NCBI GenBank assembly: GCA_945859605.1
Contig: OX243825.1
Coordinates: forward strand, 20,299,196-20,363,195
DNA: 64,000 bases
Origin: Lumbricus rubellus
Lineage: Eukaryota; Annelida; Clitellata; Crassiclitellata; Lumbricidae
Direction of reading: 5' to 3'
Below, in pieces: positions 30,170 through 42,644 of the stretch (within the stretch, counting starts at the first letter, position 1; every line of letters begins with the position of its first letter). Below the pieces are notes generated by a model, which was given only the letters and a program-made list of their open reading frames with translations, was not told the origin of the DNA and did not search any database. Both the position numbers and the translations under genes were made by a program.

Positions 30170-30580
30170 TGTGAAAAAGTCAAAATTTCACACATTTTAG
30201 GTTATTTGGAGGACTTCCGATTATGAAACGAGAAATTATTTTGCATGAGAATGTAGCCCCACATTCCCTCTAGGTCTCTAGGAAATGGCACAATGTTTTT
30301 CTCTTTTTATTAAATGACGGATTAGATAATAATAGTCGATAATGTAAGTGTATGGTTTCAGTAACCCCTAACTTAATGCCTCAGATATAGGATATAACCG
30401 GAACTTTTGAACACTTTGAGGTATTATCACAAATCGTCCCTCAAAAAGTGTGTTAATGAAACTACTTAAAATGTCGACATTGTAGGCCTATTCCATTCGA
30501 AACCTGTTTTCTTTTGGAAAACCTAAAGGGTTGGATTCCACCGCCCCCCCCTTGTTAGCCGTAATTGGATGGTTAATTTT
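30170..30580. repeat. Second copy of the 22.1-22.8 kb dispersed repeat
   Basis: Shares CCACATTCCCTCTA, an ATGACGGAT/GGACGGAT block, TATCACAAAT and a terminal CCACC-CCC-GATGGTTAA region with 22,120-22,830, without the nested hAT element. Confidence 0.6.
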
Positions 30581-31300
30581 GGGCCTATATATATTGACCC
30601 TCACTTGTTCTTTGAGTGTATGTGCTACGTACAACATAAATTTCAGTAACTAATTTCCAAATTCTATTTAGTTGATATAATTTCGACCCGTGTTATGGGT
30701 GGTGTCCATTGTACACAGACACCAGGTGTGCCAAATGAGTTGCGGCGGAAGCTGTGCGTCATAGGTTTAATGCAAAGCGGTAAGAATTGTGATCTGACTG
30801 AATGTCCTAATACTTATTATAATCATGTAAGACAGCGAGGAGATAGTGGCCATGCAGGAAGAAGACATCTATTGTCTTACTGCCCTGCCCGCGGTTTGCT
30901 GATAGACTAAGATTTGATCTCATATAGTCCCTATGGCAAGGACTACCATTTACCAACAAAGAGCCTTTGCCACTATAGACCCTTAATTCGATATTGAATG
31001 ACTCCCCCATCTATGGATAGAAAGATCTTATTGAGGGTGAGATCTTATGCCCATTGCTGCTTGAAGTGTTTCTTATTTCCTCTGGGCTGTCAGGGTGAGA
31101 GCGCAACTGAACAGCTACTCAATGACGAGGCGCTTAATAAATTATTAATTATAGCCTACAATCCAACACAATACACAGCCTACATACATGCATTGATGAT
31201 TCATGCATACATAACATGTAGGCTATACATAGGTACATGCGTTATCATAATTTGTGTTTGGTCTCTAAGATTTTAAAGGAAAAATAGATCAGTTCATGTC

Positions 31301-31463
31301 CAGACATGGGCAGAGTTTATCAGAAGATAAGGGGGGACTAAGTCCCCTCAAGAATCCCCAGTTTCGTTTTTTTTACCATGAAAATTGTATCTTTTTTAGG
31401 GCTTAGCCCCCCCCCCGAAGAAGGTATTACCCCCGCCCCAGAAACCTAACTGCGCCCATGTGT
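31301..31463. mobile_element. Short inverted-repeat element
   Basis: Ends ACATGGGCAGAG and CTGCGCCCATGT are imperfect inverted repeats around a G/C-tract interior (GGGGGGACTAAGTCCCC). Probably a MITE. No target duplication could be defined. Confidence 0.5.
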
Positions 31464-32044
31464 CGAGACCACAGTATAAAGCATATTCAACTTATGGCCT
31501 CCACAGAATTAGCAACAAATAAAAAACTACAATCTTGATGAATAGAATGATGTGCGTTGGATAATTTTAACAGTTTCGTCTTTTTCGTTTTCTAAATCGC
31601 TTCAAGTATGATTGTGTGCTGGTATGTGCTCAGAAAATGATGCAAGTGCGCACTGTCTTGTCTACTAGGAACAGTTTTTCACATAGTCTGACTCTAAATA
31701 AACAACATTAGCATATTAGTCACTGCCTAAATATGTGCATCAGAAAGAGACAAAGAGCATTAATTTCATCATATATAGTCAGATAATTATAATATTATGT
31801 AATTTTATTTCTTCCACGGAAAGAATCTGTGTTTAGTCGCAGTTTGTGGAGTAATAGCAATTTTGAGATATCTTTATAGCCCACAGATTTAAGCTATTAA
31901 GTGGCGAAAGATATCTTATTTGTGGGGTGTCAGTGAAAAGAAATTCCGCTATCACAAAATTAAAAGGCTGGTATGGCAAAACAATAGCAGGCTGATATTA
32001 CTGTGGATTATAATATATTATACTTGTAAGCTTATAGGAAGCTG

Positions 32045-32332
32045 GCCTAGTTAGCTAGACCGCTAAGCGAGAGCGGCATTTGGCTGTTGGTGGCAAAGGA
32101 CTGCGGTTCAAGCCCCGGGCTAAGAGTCGACATTTAGAGATTCAGATATCTCGGGTTAGCACGTGTAGGACGCAGGGGCGCAAACTCCTGCGGAGCGACC
32201 TTGGGCAAGTTGCTTACCCATCATTGCCTGTGGGGAAGGCAACCGGAAACCACCTCACTCATCTCATACCCAGGGGCGTAAAGCCAATGAACCTGCCTTC
32301 GGGCAGAGAACCATCATCATCGTAGGAAGCTA
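32045..32332 (+). mobile_element. tRNA-derived SINE family C
   Basis: The tRNA-like head GCTAGACCGCTAAGCGAGAG ends in GGTTCAAGCCCCGGGC. The body has TTGGGCAAGTTGCTTACCCA and GGAAACCACCTCACTCATC. It shares the CCACCTCACTC block with the SINE at 48.0 kb, but the head differs. Confidence 0.72.
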
Positions 32333-32531
32333 TGTGTAATTAAAAATAGTTTTATTCACCTTGTGTCTATATAATAGGCTCTAATCGACTTCGTTTCACT
32401 TATCTGTTAGACATGGCTTAACCCTTGTCACCGCATTTTAAAGACTACAATATACGAATTGTTTTCGAAGTTGATGATCAAATATGTGACACAGATCAAT
32501 CTTAGTTTGCTTGAGGTGGTCGGTACATGAC

Positions 32532-32991
32532 GCCGGTGTCACGAAATAGAGTTTCTCCCATATTAATAGTATGCCCCCAAAATGAGAAAAAGTCGAATTA
32601 AACACTTCCGCGTGCATTTATTTTTGCAAATTAATTTTCATCTGCTTTGTTTTGAACAATGACACTAACAGGTATGTTTATTCCTACCAGATAATTGTTT
32701 TGCTTTGGTTTTATAGCACTTAAAACATTTAATGCACTTAAAAACACTCGGAGACAATAAATAAATTCGAGTTGCCTTTCTCTGAGCATTGCTTAGGTCA
32801 CTTAAAACAATTAGAGTCACTTTAAATTTTGATTAGAGTATAATTATTTTAATTATACACATTTAAAAAAAACTGGGATAGAATGGTTTATCCCCCCGGA
32901 TAGTCTAGACCAGTTAATTCCATCCGGAGGAATAGATTAATTCATCCCCCGGATAGCTTTCAGGGGGGATAATCCTTTTCGTGTCACCGGC
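32532..32991. mobile_element. GCCGGTGTCACGAAA inverted-repeat element (copy 2)
   Basis: Same ends and layout as 19,394-19,855, including the ATTTTCATCTGCTTTGTTTT and AGCACTTAAAAC blocks, and of equal length. The two copies allow the family to be defined within this window. Confidence 0.85.
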
Positions 32992-33171
32992 TTAACCAGA
33001 CAACGTGCCCTTGCAGCAATGGCTTTGTCGCTTTGAATAGTGACTTGGATGCTTTGGAATAGAAATCTGTTTCCCGTAAATATCCACAAAACTTCCTTTG
33101 CAGGTTTAGCGAGACTCTAATTGTTGATGGGGCACATTGTTTAAACGGCTAATAGAAATAATAATCTATTG

Positions 33172-33293
33172 TGCTCCCTCCCTTCCCTCCCTCCCTCGTT
33201 TCCTCCCTCCCTGCCTACCTCCCTACCTCTTTCCCTCCCTCCTTCCCTCCATCCCTCCCTCCATCCATCCATCCCTACCTCCCTCCCTCACAC
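33172..33293. repeat. (CCCT)n polypyrimidine tract
   Basis: CCCTCCCT/CCATCCAT repeats, about 120 bp. Confidence 0.9.
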
Positions 33294-33637
33294 AGTTGTA
33301 GTCCCACGGTGAGAGTTTCTTGGCCCTAAACATGGGCTGGAGGTAGGCCAAATTACTTTAGCAGTAAATTCGCAATGACACGGTAATTTAGCAGACGTTA
33401 CCCGACTCCTGGGACAGGTTTTTAACCCTGATGAACATGAAGATGGTGTTGGCCAAGATCGAAGACGCCCCTCCCCTATGTCCTACCCAGGGTCGACACA
33501 CACACCTCCTGCGATGGATCGGGGTCGATTGCTTGAAAATTGTGGCCCAGTTCATTTCACAAACAAACAAAATATAATCGCAATATCCAACTTTCTAAAG
33601 CGCTACTTGAAAGTCAAGCGCGTATTAACGAGCGATG

Positions 33638-33681
<44 letters not shown>
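33638..33681. repeat. (TA)n microsatellite
   Basis: A pure AT dinucleotide run of about 44 bp. Confidence 0.95.
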
Positions 33682-33684
<3 letters not shown>

Positions 33685-33689
33685 GACAC

Positions 33690-34335
33690 ATTGTCTGTCG
33701 AATCTATGTTACCCATTAAAAAGCCCAAAATGCGCCATTTGTATACTGAAAATACTGAATACACTACATGATTGTATGCAGAACAAAATGATGAATATTT
33801 ATATTAACAAAACTGATGACACAAAGAAAGGTGGGGAGTTCCAGCAGCAAGAATTGACAGTTGATTAAGTTTCATAAAGTGTCTACTCCACTAGTGAAAC
33901 TTCAATTTCATACTGCCGAATAGGTAGCTCTAAGAATAGTCATCAACAGCCAGGAAATCTGGCACTATGATTATTATGGCCTAAAGCAGTTTCACATTAT
34001 GAAGTGAAAATGCATAACAATGGACAATGGTAAAATTGCAGTGACAGGGTGTCATAACGTCTTTCAAGTCTTATCCAAGGGCCCAGGGGTCGCCCCAAGA
34101 AAACGTGTTGAGAACACCTGGCCAGTTCTGGGAATGTGACCATTCCCTAGCCCTTTAAATTGCAATGCTCTTTGTGGTGTTACAGTAGCTTTAATAATTA
34201 TGTCGAAGCAACACAAAACGCTGGCGTCAAGCCAATCAATAGCTTGTTGGTGTTTAACGACTCTGCCATTTCAAAGATGATCTGTGTCGTCCGTCTACTT
34301 TGAGCAAGCTTGGGATTGACACTGTCGAAGTTAAA
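33690..34335. other. No recognisable gene
   Basis: Unique-looking sequence with only short frames and no paired splice-site exon candidate. Confidence 0.5.
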
Positions 34336-34339
34336 AGAT

Positions 34340-34640
34340 CAATCGCAATTTATATAGCGCCAAATTTTATTCACATGCACGCGCTCCACCAAGGTCTGGT
34401 AAGCGCGGACTATAATAGCGACTGACAGAAATGAGAAGAGGCGGAGCGGATGAGAATCGCCACTCGATGTGTCGCTAATTAAGTCGCACAAAGACGACGT
34501 AGGCGGCTCTTTAAAAGGGTTCGCTGTATTCCAAGAAATGAGAAGGGGAGGCACGACGACACCCTTAGTTCACTGAGATTTAGAGCCTTAGGCATTCGAA
34601 GAGTAATAAACGTCAAAGCAAAGAATTTGCTGCTAGAAGA
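34340..34640 (-). mobile_element. Probable LINE/SINE 3' fragment
   Basis: The minus strand ends in a GGCGCTATATAAATTGCGAT-type tail (plus strand ATCGCAATTTATATAGCGCC). This is the characteristic 3' terminus of the local retroelements; the upstream part is too diverged to place. Confidence 0.45.
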
Positions 34641-34654
34641 CGTATGTGTGTATG

Positions 34655-34882
34655 AATGAATGAATGAATGAATGAATGAATGTATGTATGTATGTATGTA
34701 TGTATGTATGTATGTATGTATGTATGTATGTATGTATGTATGTATGTATGCATGCATGCATGCATGCATGCATGCATGTACGTACGTACGTACGTACGTA
34801 CGTACGTACGTACGTACGTACGTACGTACGTATGTATGTATGTATGTATGTATGTATGTATGTATGTATGTATGTATGTATG
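34655..34882. repeat. Mirror-ordered tetranucleotide ladder
   Basis: Successive pure blocks GAAT, GTAT, GCAT, GTAC and GTAT over about 230 bp, each block differing from its neighbour by one base of the unit. Several blocks are self-complementary (GCAT, GTAC). Confidence 0.95.
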
Positions 34883-34984
34883 AGTGCAGTCTTTCTCGAT
34901 TCCTCCATATGGCTACAATTAGCTGTATTACTTCACTGTATGGATTCCACGCTCTGTCAATAATATCACTCAATGTAATAAGTT

Positions 34985-35710
34985 ATTGAGTCAATGAGTC
35001 AGTTTATGACTAATTTAATCATTGAGTCAGTCATCCACTGAATGTTCTGAACAATCATTCACTCAATGAGACAACCATTTTAGTCATTCAGCCATGCAAA
35101 CGTCCGCGGACTAGCAGAGATAACCAGTTACATTACCAATCACACAATCAGTCTGCAATCCTGAGTCAGTCAGTCATTCGTGATGATATCTGTTTATTCT
35201 TTCAACCGAACATTCAGTTTGTTATTTTATAATGTTCTATACAGTCAGTCAGTCAGTCAGTCGGTGAGCTATTCAATGAATCAGTCTGTGAGCCAAACAG
35301 TTAGAACAGTTAATTTGTCATTCAATAATTCAATCATTTAGTTAGCCATTTAGTCATTCAGAAATGGCATTCGTCAGCACGCTAATGGGACATCAATTCA
35401 GTTTGCCAGATGGTCATTCAATATGTAAGCCATTTCGTTCATAAGTCATCCAAGCTGTTAGTCAGGCCAAAAAATCAGCCATATAGAAAATATGTCTTTC
35501 AAACACTTTTCACAGTCATTCAGTCAGCCAAACCAGTCAGTCAGTCTAGTAGATAGAATTAAATTAGATAGATTAAACAAAGAAGTAGTCAGCGAGTCAG
35601 TCAGTCAATTTCTGACCAGACGATCAGTCAGTTTGACAACTTGGCGCTCATTTAGCCAACCGAGTAGGCGTTGAGTGAGTCATTGTAGCCTAATATTCAA
35701 TCGATCAGCC
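34985..35710. repeat. Degenerate CAGT/CATT-rich low-complexity DNA
   Basis: Many GTCAGTCA, TCATTCA and ATTCAGT words without a stable period; an eroded microsatellite. It resumes around 36,270-36,370 and 36,950-37,090. No gene. Confidence 0.65.
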
Positions 35711-36000
35711 AATCAATCACCCGAACACCGACCGGCGTGTGAATTAATAATGCACTTTAATCTTGCACCATCCTAGTAGGCCTATTATAATAATTGCTGG
35801 TGGCCAATTCGTCAAAATACGTGCTCTAACAAAACTGCTTAGCTGCTCTTCACGATCAGGCTGTATTGATCAGCCTACTACAGCCTCATCACTTAATGTG
35901 GTCTTGTCAAGGGTTTTAAAAATCACACGGTCACGGACCAGCGTCTCTAATTTAAAATGCGTTGTCATTTTTTCAAAACTGAAGCATTATGAATAAGGGC

Positions 36001-36268
36001 GCGGTAGAGCAATGGATAACACGCTGACGTAGAGTGCGAGATGTTATGAGTTCGAGCCCCCGTTGGCGGATATGATTAGTAGGTTGCTATAATTAATTAG
36101 CGCCGATTATTGCAGGTTGTCTGTTCAGATACCGGTACATGTAGTTACGATTCATGAGTTCTGTAATCTGCGTTCCTGTAAATTGATTCAAATGCATAAT
36201 TGTTGTACACTGTTATCGGTTGCGCTCTGTCAACCGGATTGTTGAATAAAGGATTATTATAATTATCA
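36001..36268 (+). mobile_element. tRNA-derived SINE family D (full copy)
   Basis: The head GGGCGCGGTAGAGCAATGGA...GAGTTCGAGCCCCCGTTGG carries A- and B-box-like motifs. The body has GCAGGTTGTCTGTTCAG and TGTACACTGTTATCGGTTGC, and the end is ATTGTTGAATAAAGGATTAT. Related 3' halves lie at 37.7, 47.3 and 62.0 kb. Confidence 0.82.
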
Positions 36269-36414
36269 ATGGCAAATCCCATCAGTCAACGAGACAATCA
36301 GTCAGCTAATTAATCATTCGGTCATTCAGTCATCCAATCAGGCACAAAAGAAGTTAGTGAGTCATTCACTTGTTCATGCATTTGTAGTTTCACGCTTGGA
36401 CTATACTGCAGTTC

Positions 36415-36945
36415 CATATACGGTGGACTTCCAGCCTCTCGGGTGGGGCCCCTAAATAGGGTCCTGCGCAGTGCGCACTGCTGCCCGCCTCATAGGCCGC
36501 ATTCCCAAATTTGGCCGAGTCTCCGAGTACATGCGGGATGTACTCCACGGACTCCCTTACCCACAGCGCATTAAGTACAGAATTTCCGTATTGGTCAGGC
36601 GCTGCTTTGAGGGTTTGGCTCCTTTATACTTGCAGGAGCTCTGCTGCTCGACCACGCATGTTCAACGCCGCTGCTCTCTCCGCTCAGCTGCGCGAGCGGA
36701 ACTTATTGTTCCACGCTCTCGGACTGCAATCAGGCAGCGCCGTGCTTTCTCCTTGGCTGGCCCTGCGACCTGGAATGAGCTCCCTGTTATCCTTCGTTAA
36801 ATACCTATTAGCCTTTCTACTTCGTTTCTTTCTCTTCTCAAAACTGTCTTATTCGACCGGGGTTGGACTGGGAGCGCGCCTGAGTAGTAACCTTGAAGGA
36901 GCGCTATATCAAATTCTCAGTAAATAAATAAATAAATAAATAAAT
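36415..36945 (+). pseudogene. CR1/L2-type LINE 3'-end fragment
   Basis: The plus frame reads RTAARLIGRIPKFGRVSEYM, LPYPQRIKYRISVLVRRCF and RRAFSLAGPATWNELPVILR, parallel to the minus copy at 26.6 kb. A frame change near 36,800 splits the end. The tail is GGAGCGCTATATCAAATTCT plus (AAAT)n. 5'-truncated and dead. Confidence 0.85.
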
Positions 36946-37089
36946 TCACGGAATGTTCCAAATGGTCAGTCAGTAAATGAGTGAGACAGCCATGCAGTTC
37001 ATACAACCACCGAAGCATTCATTCAGTAACCGAAACGATCAGTCATTTTTCCAAGCAAGCAGTCGGCTCGCTATTCAGGCAATCAGACA

Positions 37090-37590
37090 TTCATAAACGA
37101 ACCAGTACGTCCATCAATCCATCCATTCATCCATTCATCCATCCATCCATCCATCCATTCATTTATCCATCCATCCATCGAGCCATCCATCTATCCCTTC
37201 ATCCGTTCATCTTTTCATCCATTCTTCCATTCATCCATTCACCCATTCATCCATTCACCCATTCATCCGTTCATCCATCTACCCATCCGTCCTTCCATCC
37301 ATCCATACATCCATCCATCCATCCGTCCATCCATCCATCCATCCATCCATCCATCCATCCATCTATCCCTTCATCCATTCATCTTTTCATCCATTCTTCC
37401 ATTCATCCATTCATCCATTCATCCTTTCACCCATTCATCCATTCATCCGTTCATCCATCCACCCATCCGTCCATCCGTCCATCCATTCATCTATTCATCC
37501 ATTCATCCAAACATCCATCCATCCGTACATCCATCCATCCATTCATTCATTCATCCATCAATCCATTCGTAAATCCATACATTCGTCCAA
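37090..37590. repeat. (CATC)n/(CATT)n microsatellite
   Basis: About 500 bp of CCATCCAT and TCATTCAT units with a higher-order repeat of about 200 bp (37,190-37,290 resembles 37,370-37,470). Poly-[10 protein letters not shown] ORFs are artefacts. Confidence 0.95.
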
Positions 37591-37699
37591 GTATAGTAAA
37601 ATTAAAACGTGTATATGGATGAGCAGCAGAGATTAATTAACTCATTTACTTGAGAGTGAAACGTATACACTCGGCTAAGCAAGTTTCTCAACACTCACG

Positions 37700-37845
37700 C
37701 CTAATTGCTCAGTCTTATTGCAGGCTGTTTGTTCAGTATTCTGTTATATCCGTTCTTGTGAACTGTTAAAACTGCATAATTGTACACTGTAACCGGTTGC
37801 CGTCACTCTGTCAATCGGATTGTTGAGCAAAGAGAATATCATTTA
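37700..37845 (+). mobile_element. SINE family D, 3' half
   Basis: TTGCAGGCTGTTTGTTCAG, TGTACACTGTAACCGGTTGC and CGGATTGTTGAGCAAAGAG match the 36.0-kb SINE body. The tRNA head is absent. Confidence 0.75.
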
Positions 37846-38552
37846 GTCTGATATTCCTATACCTACGAAAGTGTCGTTCATTGATCTCAAATAAATGCCT
37901 AAGGCAAATATTATTTGGCAAAGGTGGTGCAGAAATGCATTGACATGTCTTCTGCAAGTGTCAGGATTGAACAAAGCCCTATTTGTAGATTGATTGTTCA
38001 GTGAGATAACCGCTATAATAGACCATCTTGCACATCGTGTTTTCGAAGTCTGCAGTCTACAGAGAATGATTGTGAAGAATATGCATGCATGTGCGCGTTT
38101 TTTTCTGTAGGTTGTGACATTGATAGTTTGCGTTTAAATTTTATTCTAAGTCCTTTTTTATTTTAAACAACTCCAGTCATCCACAATTTTATGCCCTGTA
38201 TATGGTTCCTAATGATAAACATAGGCCATAATTATAAGCTTAATGCTTACTAAGGGCGGTCGGGTAAAACCGGTTTATAAATTAGACTATAATTATGCCT
38301 TACAGGCATGTAGACAGTTGCTCTGTTTGCGGATTATGTAGCAGAACAATGCAATGGCGCCTACGGGTGAGACCTGGCATGCGTCCTCTTCAACATTTCT
38401 ATAGGTCTACGCCTGTATGTTTTTCGTCTGCCTGCATGCCTATATATAAACAATTATGTTTTGATTATAGAGAGGAGGAAGATAAGGAGCAGATACCCAG
38501 TTCAAAGTCAAGGAGGGGGGGGGGCTTTCATTGGAATGAGATGACCATCGGG

Positions 38553-39386
38553 CATAGATTGAGTATTCGAATATTATGAATATTAAGATTTTCAAATATT
38601 CCCGAATATTAACGAATATTAAAACTGCCAACTTAATATTCATAATATTCGTGAAATATTATGTTCTTTAAAAAAATTATTTATTCTTGTTCTTTCAAGA
38701 AATTCTTAATTCTTGTTCTTTCAAGAAATTCTTAATTCTTAATTCTTATTTTATTATTTAGGAAAAATGTTTAACTGTTACTTAATGAATTGTACAAAAT
38801 TGCGTTAGTCTACGCAATGTACGCATAGGCCTATATCAGTAAGTGACAATAACTTTAATAGATTTATTCTTATAAACTTCAAGGTCTCTGCTGGGTCTGG
38901 TCAATGTGGCCATGCGGCATTCATATCACATTCAATACTTATTGTTAGTAACTTTGTATGACTTCTGACCATCCTCTCCAACTTGGCAAGTAGCAACAAT
39001 ATAGTAGGCTGTAGGCCCTAACTGTATATTGGTAAAGTAGTTTTTATATCAGTGTAGCAGGATGAGTATAGCCTAAATATAAATGCCAATTAACGCAGAA
39101 AATACATGTAGGTTAATAGTGCCAGATTACAAGCAAAAATTATTCCAATCTCAGCATATAAAGCGCAATGCATATTTTAATTCAACCTTGCCCTGGATGC
39201 GAGTGAATGTCGTAGAGACGACATACAGAAGCTTAAACTGTTTAATACTGTGTAACATTGCTGAAACAGCATCGTTGATCTTAATTCGTTAACGAATATT
39301 TACGAATATTTACGAATATTAACAAATCTTAATATTCACGAATATTACGAATATTAAAACCTAAAGTCACGAATATTCAATCTATG
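38553..39386. mobile_element. hAT-type element rich in GAATATT, 8-bp target duplication
   Basis: Ends CATAGATTGAGTATTCG and CGAATATTCAATCTATG are inverted. Flanked by perfect CCATCGGG duplications at 38,545-38,552 and 39,387-39,394. Both termini carry arrays of ACGAATATT words over about 100 bp. No transposase frame. Confidence 0.9.
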
Positions 39387-39589
39387 CCATCGGGTAGAAA
39401 TGCCTCACTGCAAGAGTTACACATTTGTAGAATGGCTTGGCTGTATGTACATGTAGGCTACAATATCATTGGACTCCAAAACTGTTTTCAATTTTGGAAG
39501 AGCCTTTGGTAAGTTCTGACATAATTATTAAGCCCAGCTCAATGCATTTGATTTGACTAGTTTTTCACCACCGTCACCACGACCCGTGC

Positions 39590-40281
39590 ACAAGATGCTG
39601 CTGCTGCTGCTGAAGACGTTGATGATGACGATAAAAATGATGATGATGGCTATGATGATAACGATGATGACAAAGATGACGATGATCGTTGGTGGTGATG
39701 ATGATAAAGAACTTCACGTATAGAATAAGATGACGATAATGATGATAACAACGACAATGGCAACGACGATGATGCTAATGATGATGGTGAAGATTACGTA
39801 GATGATAATGTAGTTGAATATTCACATGATGATGATGATGAAAAAAATGTGGATGGTGAAGGCTATGATGATGATGGTGATGATGATGACGACGACAAAG
39901 ACGACGACGTTGATAATGATGACGATGCTGATGATGATAATGATGATGATGATGATGATGATGACGACAACGACGTAAATAATGATGATAATGCTGATTA
40001 TGATGATAATAATGATGATGATAATGATGATGATGATGGTGATGATCACGATGATGGTGGTGGTGGTGGTGGTGGTGGTGGTGGTGGTGGTGGTGGTGGT
40101 GGTGATGATGATGATGATGATGTTGATGACTACGACGACGACGTCAACGATGACGATGATGATGACGACGACGACAACAACGACGAAGACGTTGATAGTG
40201 AGGACGATTCTGCTGATGCTGCGGCTGGTGCTGATGATAATGATGATGATGTTGACGTTCGATAATTATAATGAAGCTGAC

Positions 40282-40370
<89 letters not shown>

Positions 40371-40515
40371 CGACGACGATGACGTGCGACGACGATGATG
40401 ATGACGATGATGACGACGACGACGACGACGATGATGATGATGATGACGACGACGACGACGACGACGATGATGATGATGACGACGACGACGACGACGATGA
40501 TGATGATGATGATAT
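39590..40515. repeat. (GAT)n/(GAC)n/(GGT)n trinucleotide array
   Basis: About 900 bp of trinucleotides including pure GGT (about 40,055-40,100) and GAT (about 40,281-40,368) runs. All ORFs on both strands are artefacts. Confidence 0.97.
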
Positions 40516-40519
40516 TGGA

Positions 40520-41160
40520 ATATGCACGCCAACGATAAGCATTGTACTCTGAATTGTCTGCCATTCAAATTCCCTATGTAGCCTACTGCACGAACGACAT
40601 TATCATGCATGCATGACATTGTGTGAGGCGACCTGCAGCCCATAGGCCAGTAGGCGTGGCGGCTTATTAAACCGTAACCTCCGGTGCCGCGCATGCGCAC
40701 GCTATGTACAATGCTTCAGAAGAGACAATAATAACTTACGCAAAACCAATTTAAGTTTCCCTCTGTCAATCTAGCGAGCTGTGAACCAAAACTGATATAT
40801 CTAGATAGGAATTAAATCAATTAATCGCATGCCGGGTGTTCCGCACATATGATAATTCCTAGTTTTTCATTTATTGGTGATTTTATGTCGCGAGGACTTT
40901 ATGGTGAAAAAGTAAAAGACGCGTAATAACAGGTCCAATTTGCATCATAAATTTCCTGAAGATGGAAAGCCCAAATATGAAACTATCATGGAAACAAACT
41001 TATTTTGGTGAACTTAACCAAAACCAAATATTACTTTTTCCGGTTGTGGTAGACGGAAAGAGAAATTTGATGCAAACTATAAGAGGCTCACGTCAAGGAG
41101 GACCTAAAATGTATGGGTAGGTAAGCGTGGTGGTTTGCCATCAACTGAGAGCTTTAGAAA
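40520..41160. other. No recognisable gene
   Basis: Unique-looking DNA between two microsatellites; only very short frames. Confidence 0.5.
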
Positions 41161-41164
41161 AGGA

Positions 41165-41338
41165 TAATAATAATAATGGATTATAATAATATCCATGCAA
41201 CAATAATAATAATAATAATAACAATAATATTGAATAATAATGGATGGGTGGACCATAATTTAATATCCATGTAAAATAATAATATTTAATAATAATAATA
41301 ATTATAATAATGGATGGGTGGACCATAATAATATTCAT

Positions 41339-41379
<41 letters not shown>

Positions 41380-41385
41380 CATAAC
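41165..41385. repeat. (AATA)n/(AAT)n microsatellite with internal duplication
   Basis: ATAATAATGGATGGGTGGAC occurs twice (about 41,235 and 41,308) within AAT repeats. Confidence 0.9.
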
Positions 41386-41619
41386 AACATCACCTGAAAA
41401 ATACGAGCAATCCCGCATGCTACCCTCGGTCAGCCATGGGCAAAAAGTGCATTTTCATAGCCCCAGCAATACAAGAGCGGGTGGAAAGTCCTCTCACTCA
41501 CCGCCTCATCTTCCAACTAACAGTGGTCACCATCGTCATAAATACTCATCATCACCTAGTTGGCTAAGGGCACATACGCAGTAGAAATCTCAAACCAAAT
41601 TTCTGCCTGGTGGGGAATA

Positions 41620-41690
41620 GAACCCTGACCTTCAGAGTGACAGTCCAGTATGACAACCACTACTCTACCGAGCACACCCTGAAGGACCAT
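41620..41690 (-). mobile_element. tRNA-like SINE head
   Basis: The minus strand reads GGTGTGCTCGGTAGAGTAGT, continues with TGGTTGTCATACTGG and ends GGTTCTATTCCCC, giving A- and B-box-like motifs. No complete acceptor stem pairing was seen, so a SINE head is preferred to a tRNA gene. Confidence 0.5.
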
Positions 41691-41959
41691 AGAAATTACG
41701 TCTGCATTTGTCATCCATCTGTCTGTGTGCGAGTGTCACCGTAATGGGACAAACGAACCTCTCTCTGTCCGTTGAACCTATGCACTACAAATTATTATCC
41801 TTCATGTTGTCTGGCGCACCTGTATAACGTACAATGGTCGTCTGGTGAATAATTATATCTGCGCTTTTATTCAACCATATGTACATCACAAAATGACTAT
41901 GGCATGCTGCTGTCCAGAGAACTGTGCTGCCAAGCAGTTAAGTACAAGTAAACCCTACG

Positions 41960-42030
41960 TGGTGGCTTAAAGTGGATTCAAACCTGGAACCCTCCCCTCC
42001 GGCTCCACGGCACCACAACACCTCTGCGCC
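41960..42030 (-). mobile_element. SINE family A head, minus strand
   Basis: The reverse complement gives GTGAGGCGCAGAGGTGTTGT, GGAGCCGGAGG and GGTTTGAATCCACTT, the family A tRNA-like head. Confidence 0.65.
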
Positions 42031-42644
42031 TCACATGTAAGCAATGAGCATACATGTATATATGCATATGGGGTCAATGACTTTCCTCCCTGGTCATGTC
42101 CCCACCCCATAGAGCAATTTCCCCTTGGTTGCTTCCTCCAAGACGGAAGCAAGTGCAATAAAACTCCTAATTTTATGAGCAGTAATAGCAACGGAAGTGC
42201 GCATACACTAATGATGTCCAACACAGCTATGCACTAGATCTGGTTATATCGGTGCCTGCAATAAAAGGCAATGATTGTCATTCGGTGCTGCAAGGTCAGT
42301 ACCTTATATTTAAATTAACTGAGATGGGAGTATGAGAAGAGAACAGTTAAAGAACTTGAGCTGATACTATCCAAGATGCTGGAACAGGGGGGGGGGGATA
42401 CAATCGTGTTGCCAAAGCCCTTCTAGTTAGCCCAAATCCTCTTGTAAAGTCTAACAGTTTTTGGCATCGAGATTAAAGACTTATGTAGTTAAAATCTGGT
42501 TCGCTTGTTGTAGTCAAAGATGAGTCTACAAGATAGAACTGTTTTTAATTAATAGGAATGCACTGAGTTTGATGATTCTTATTGTGTCAAAGAGCCCATT
42601 TTGAAAGCACATGAGCCGAGTCATCATCATCATCATCAATGTCC

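Noticed and set aside
39822..40700. Asp-, Ser-, His- or Ile-rich ORFs
   Set aside because: GAT/GAC/GGT array read in all frames; no exon boundaries.
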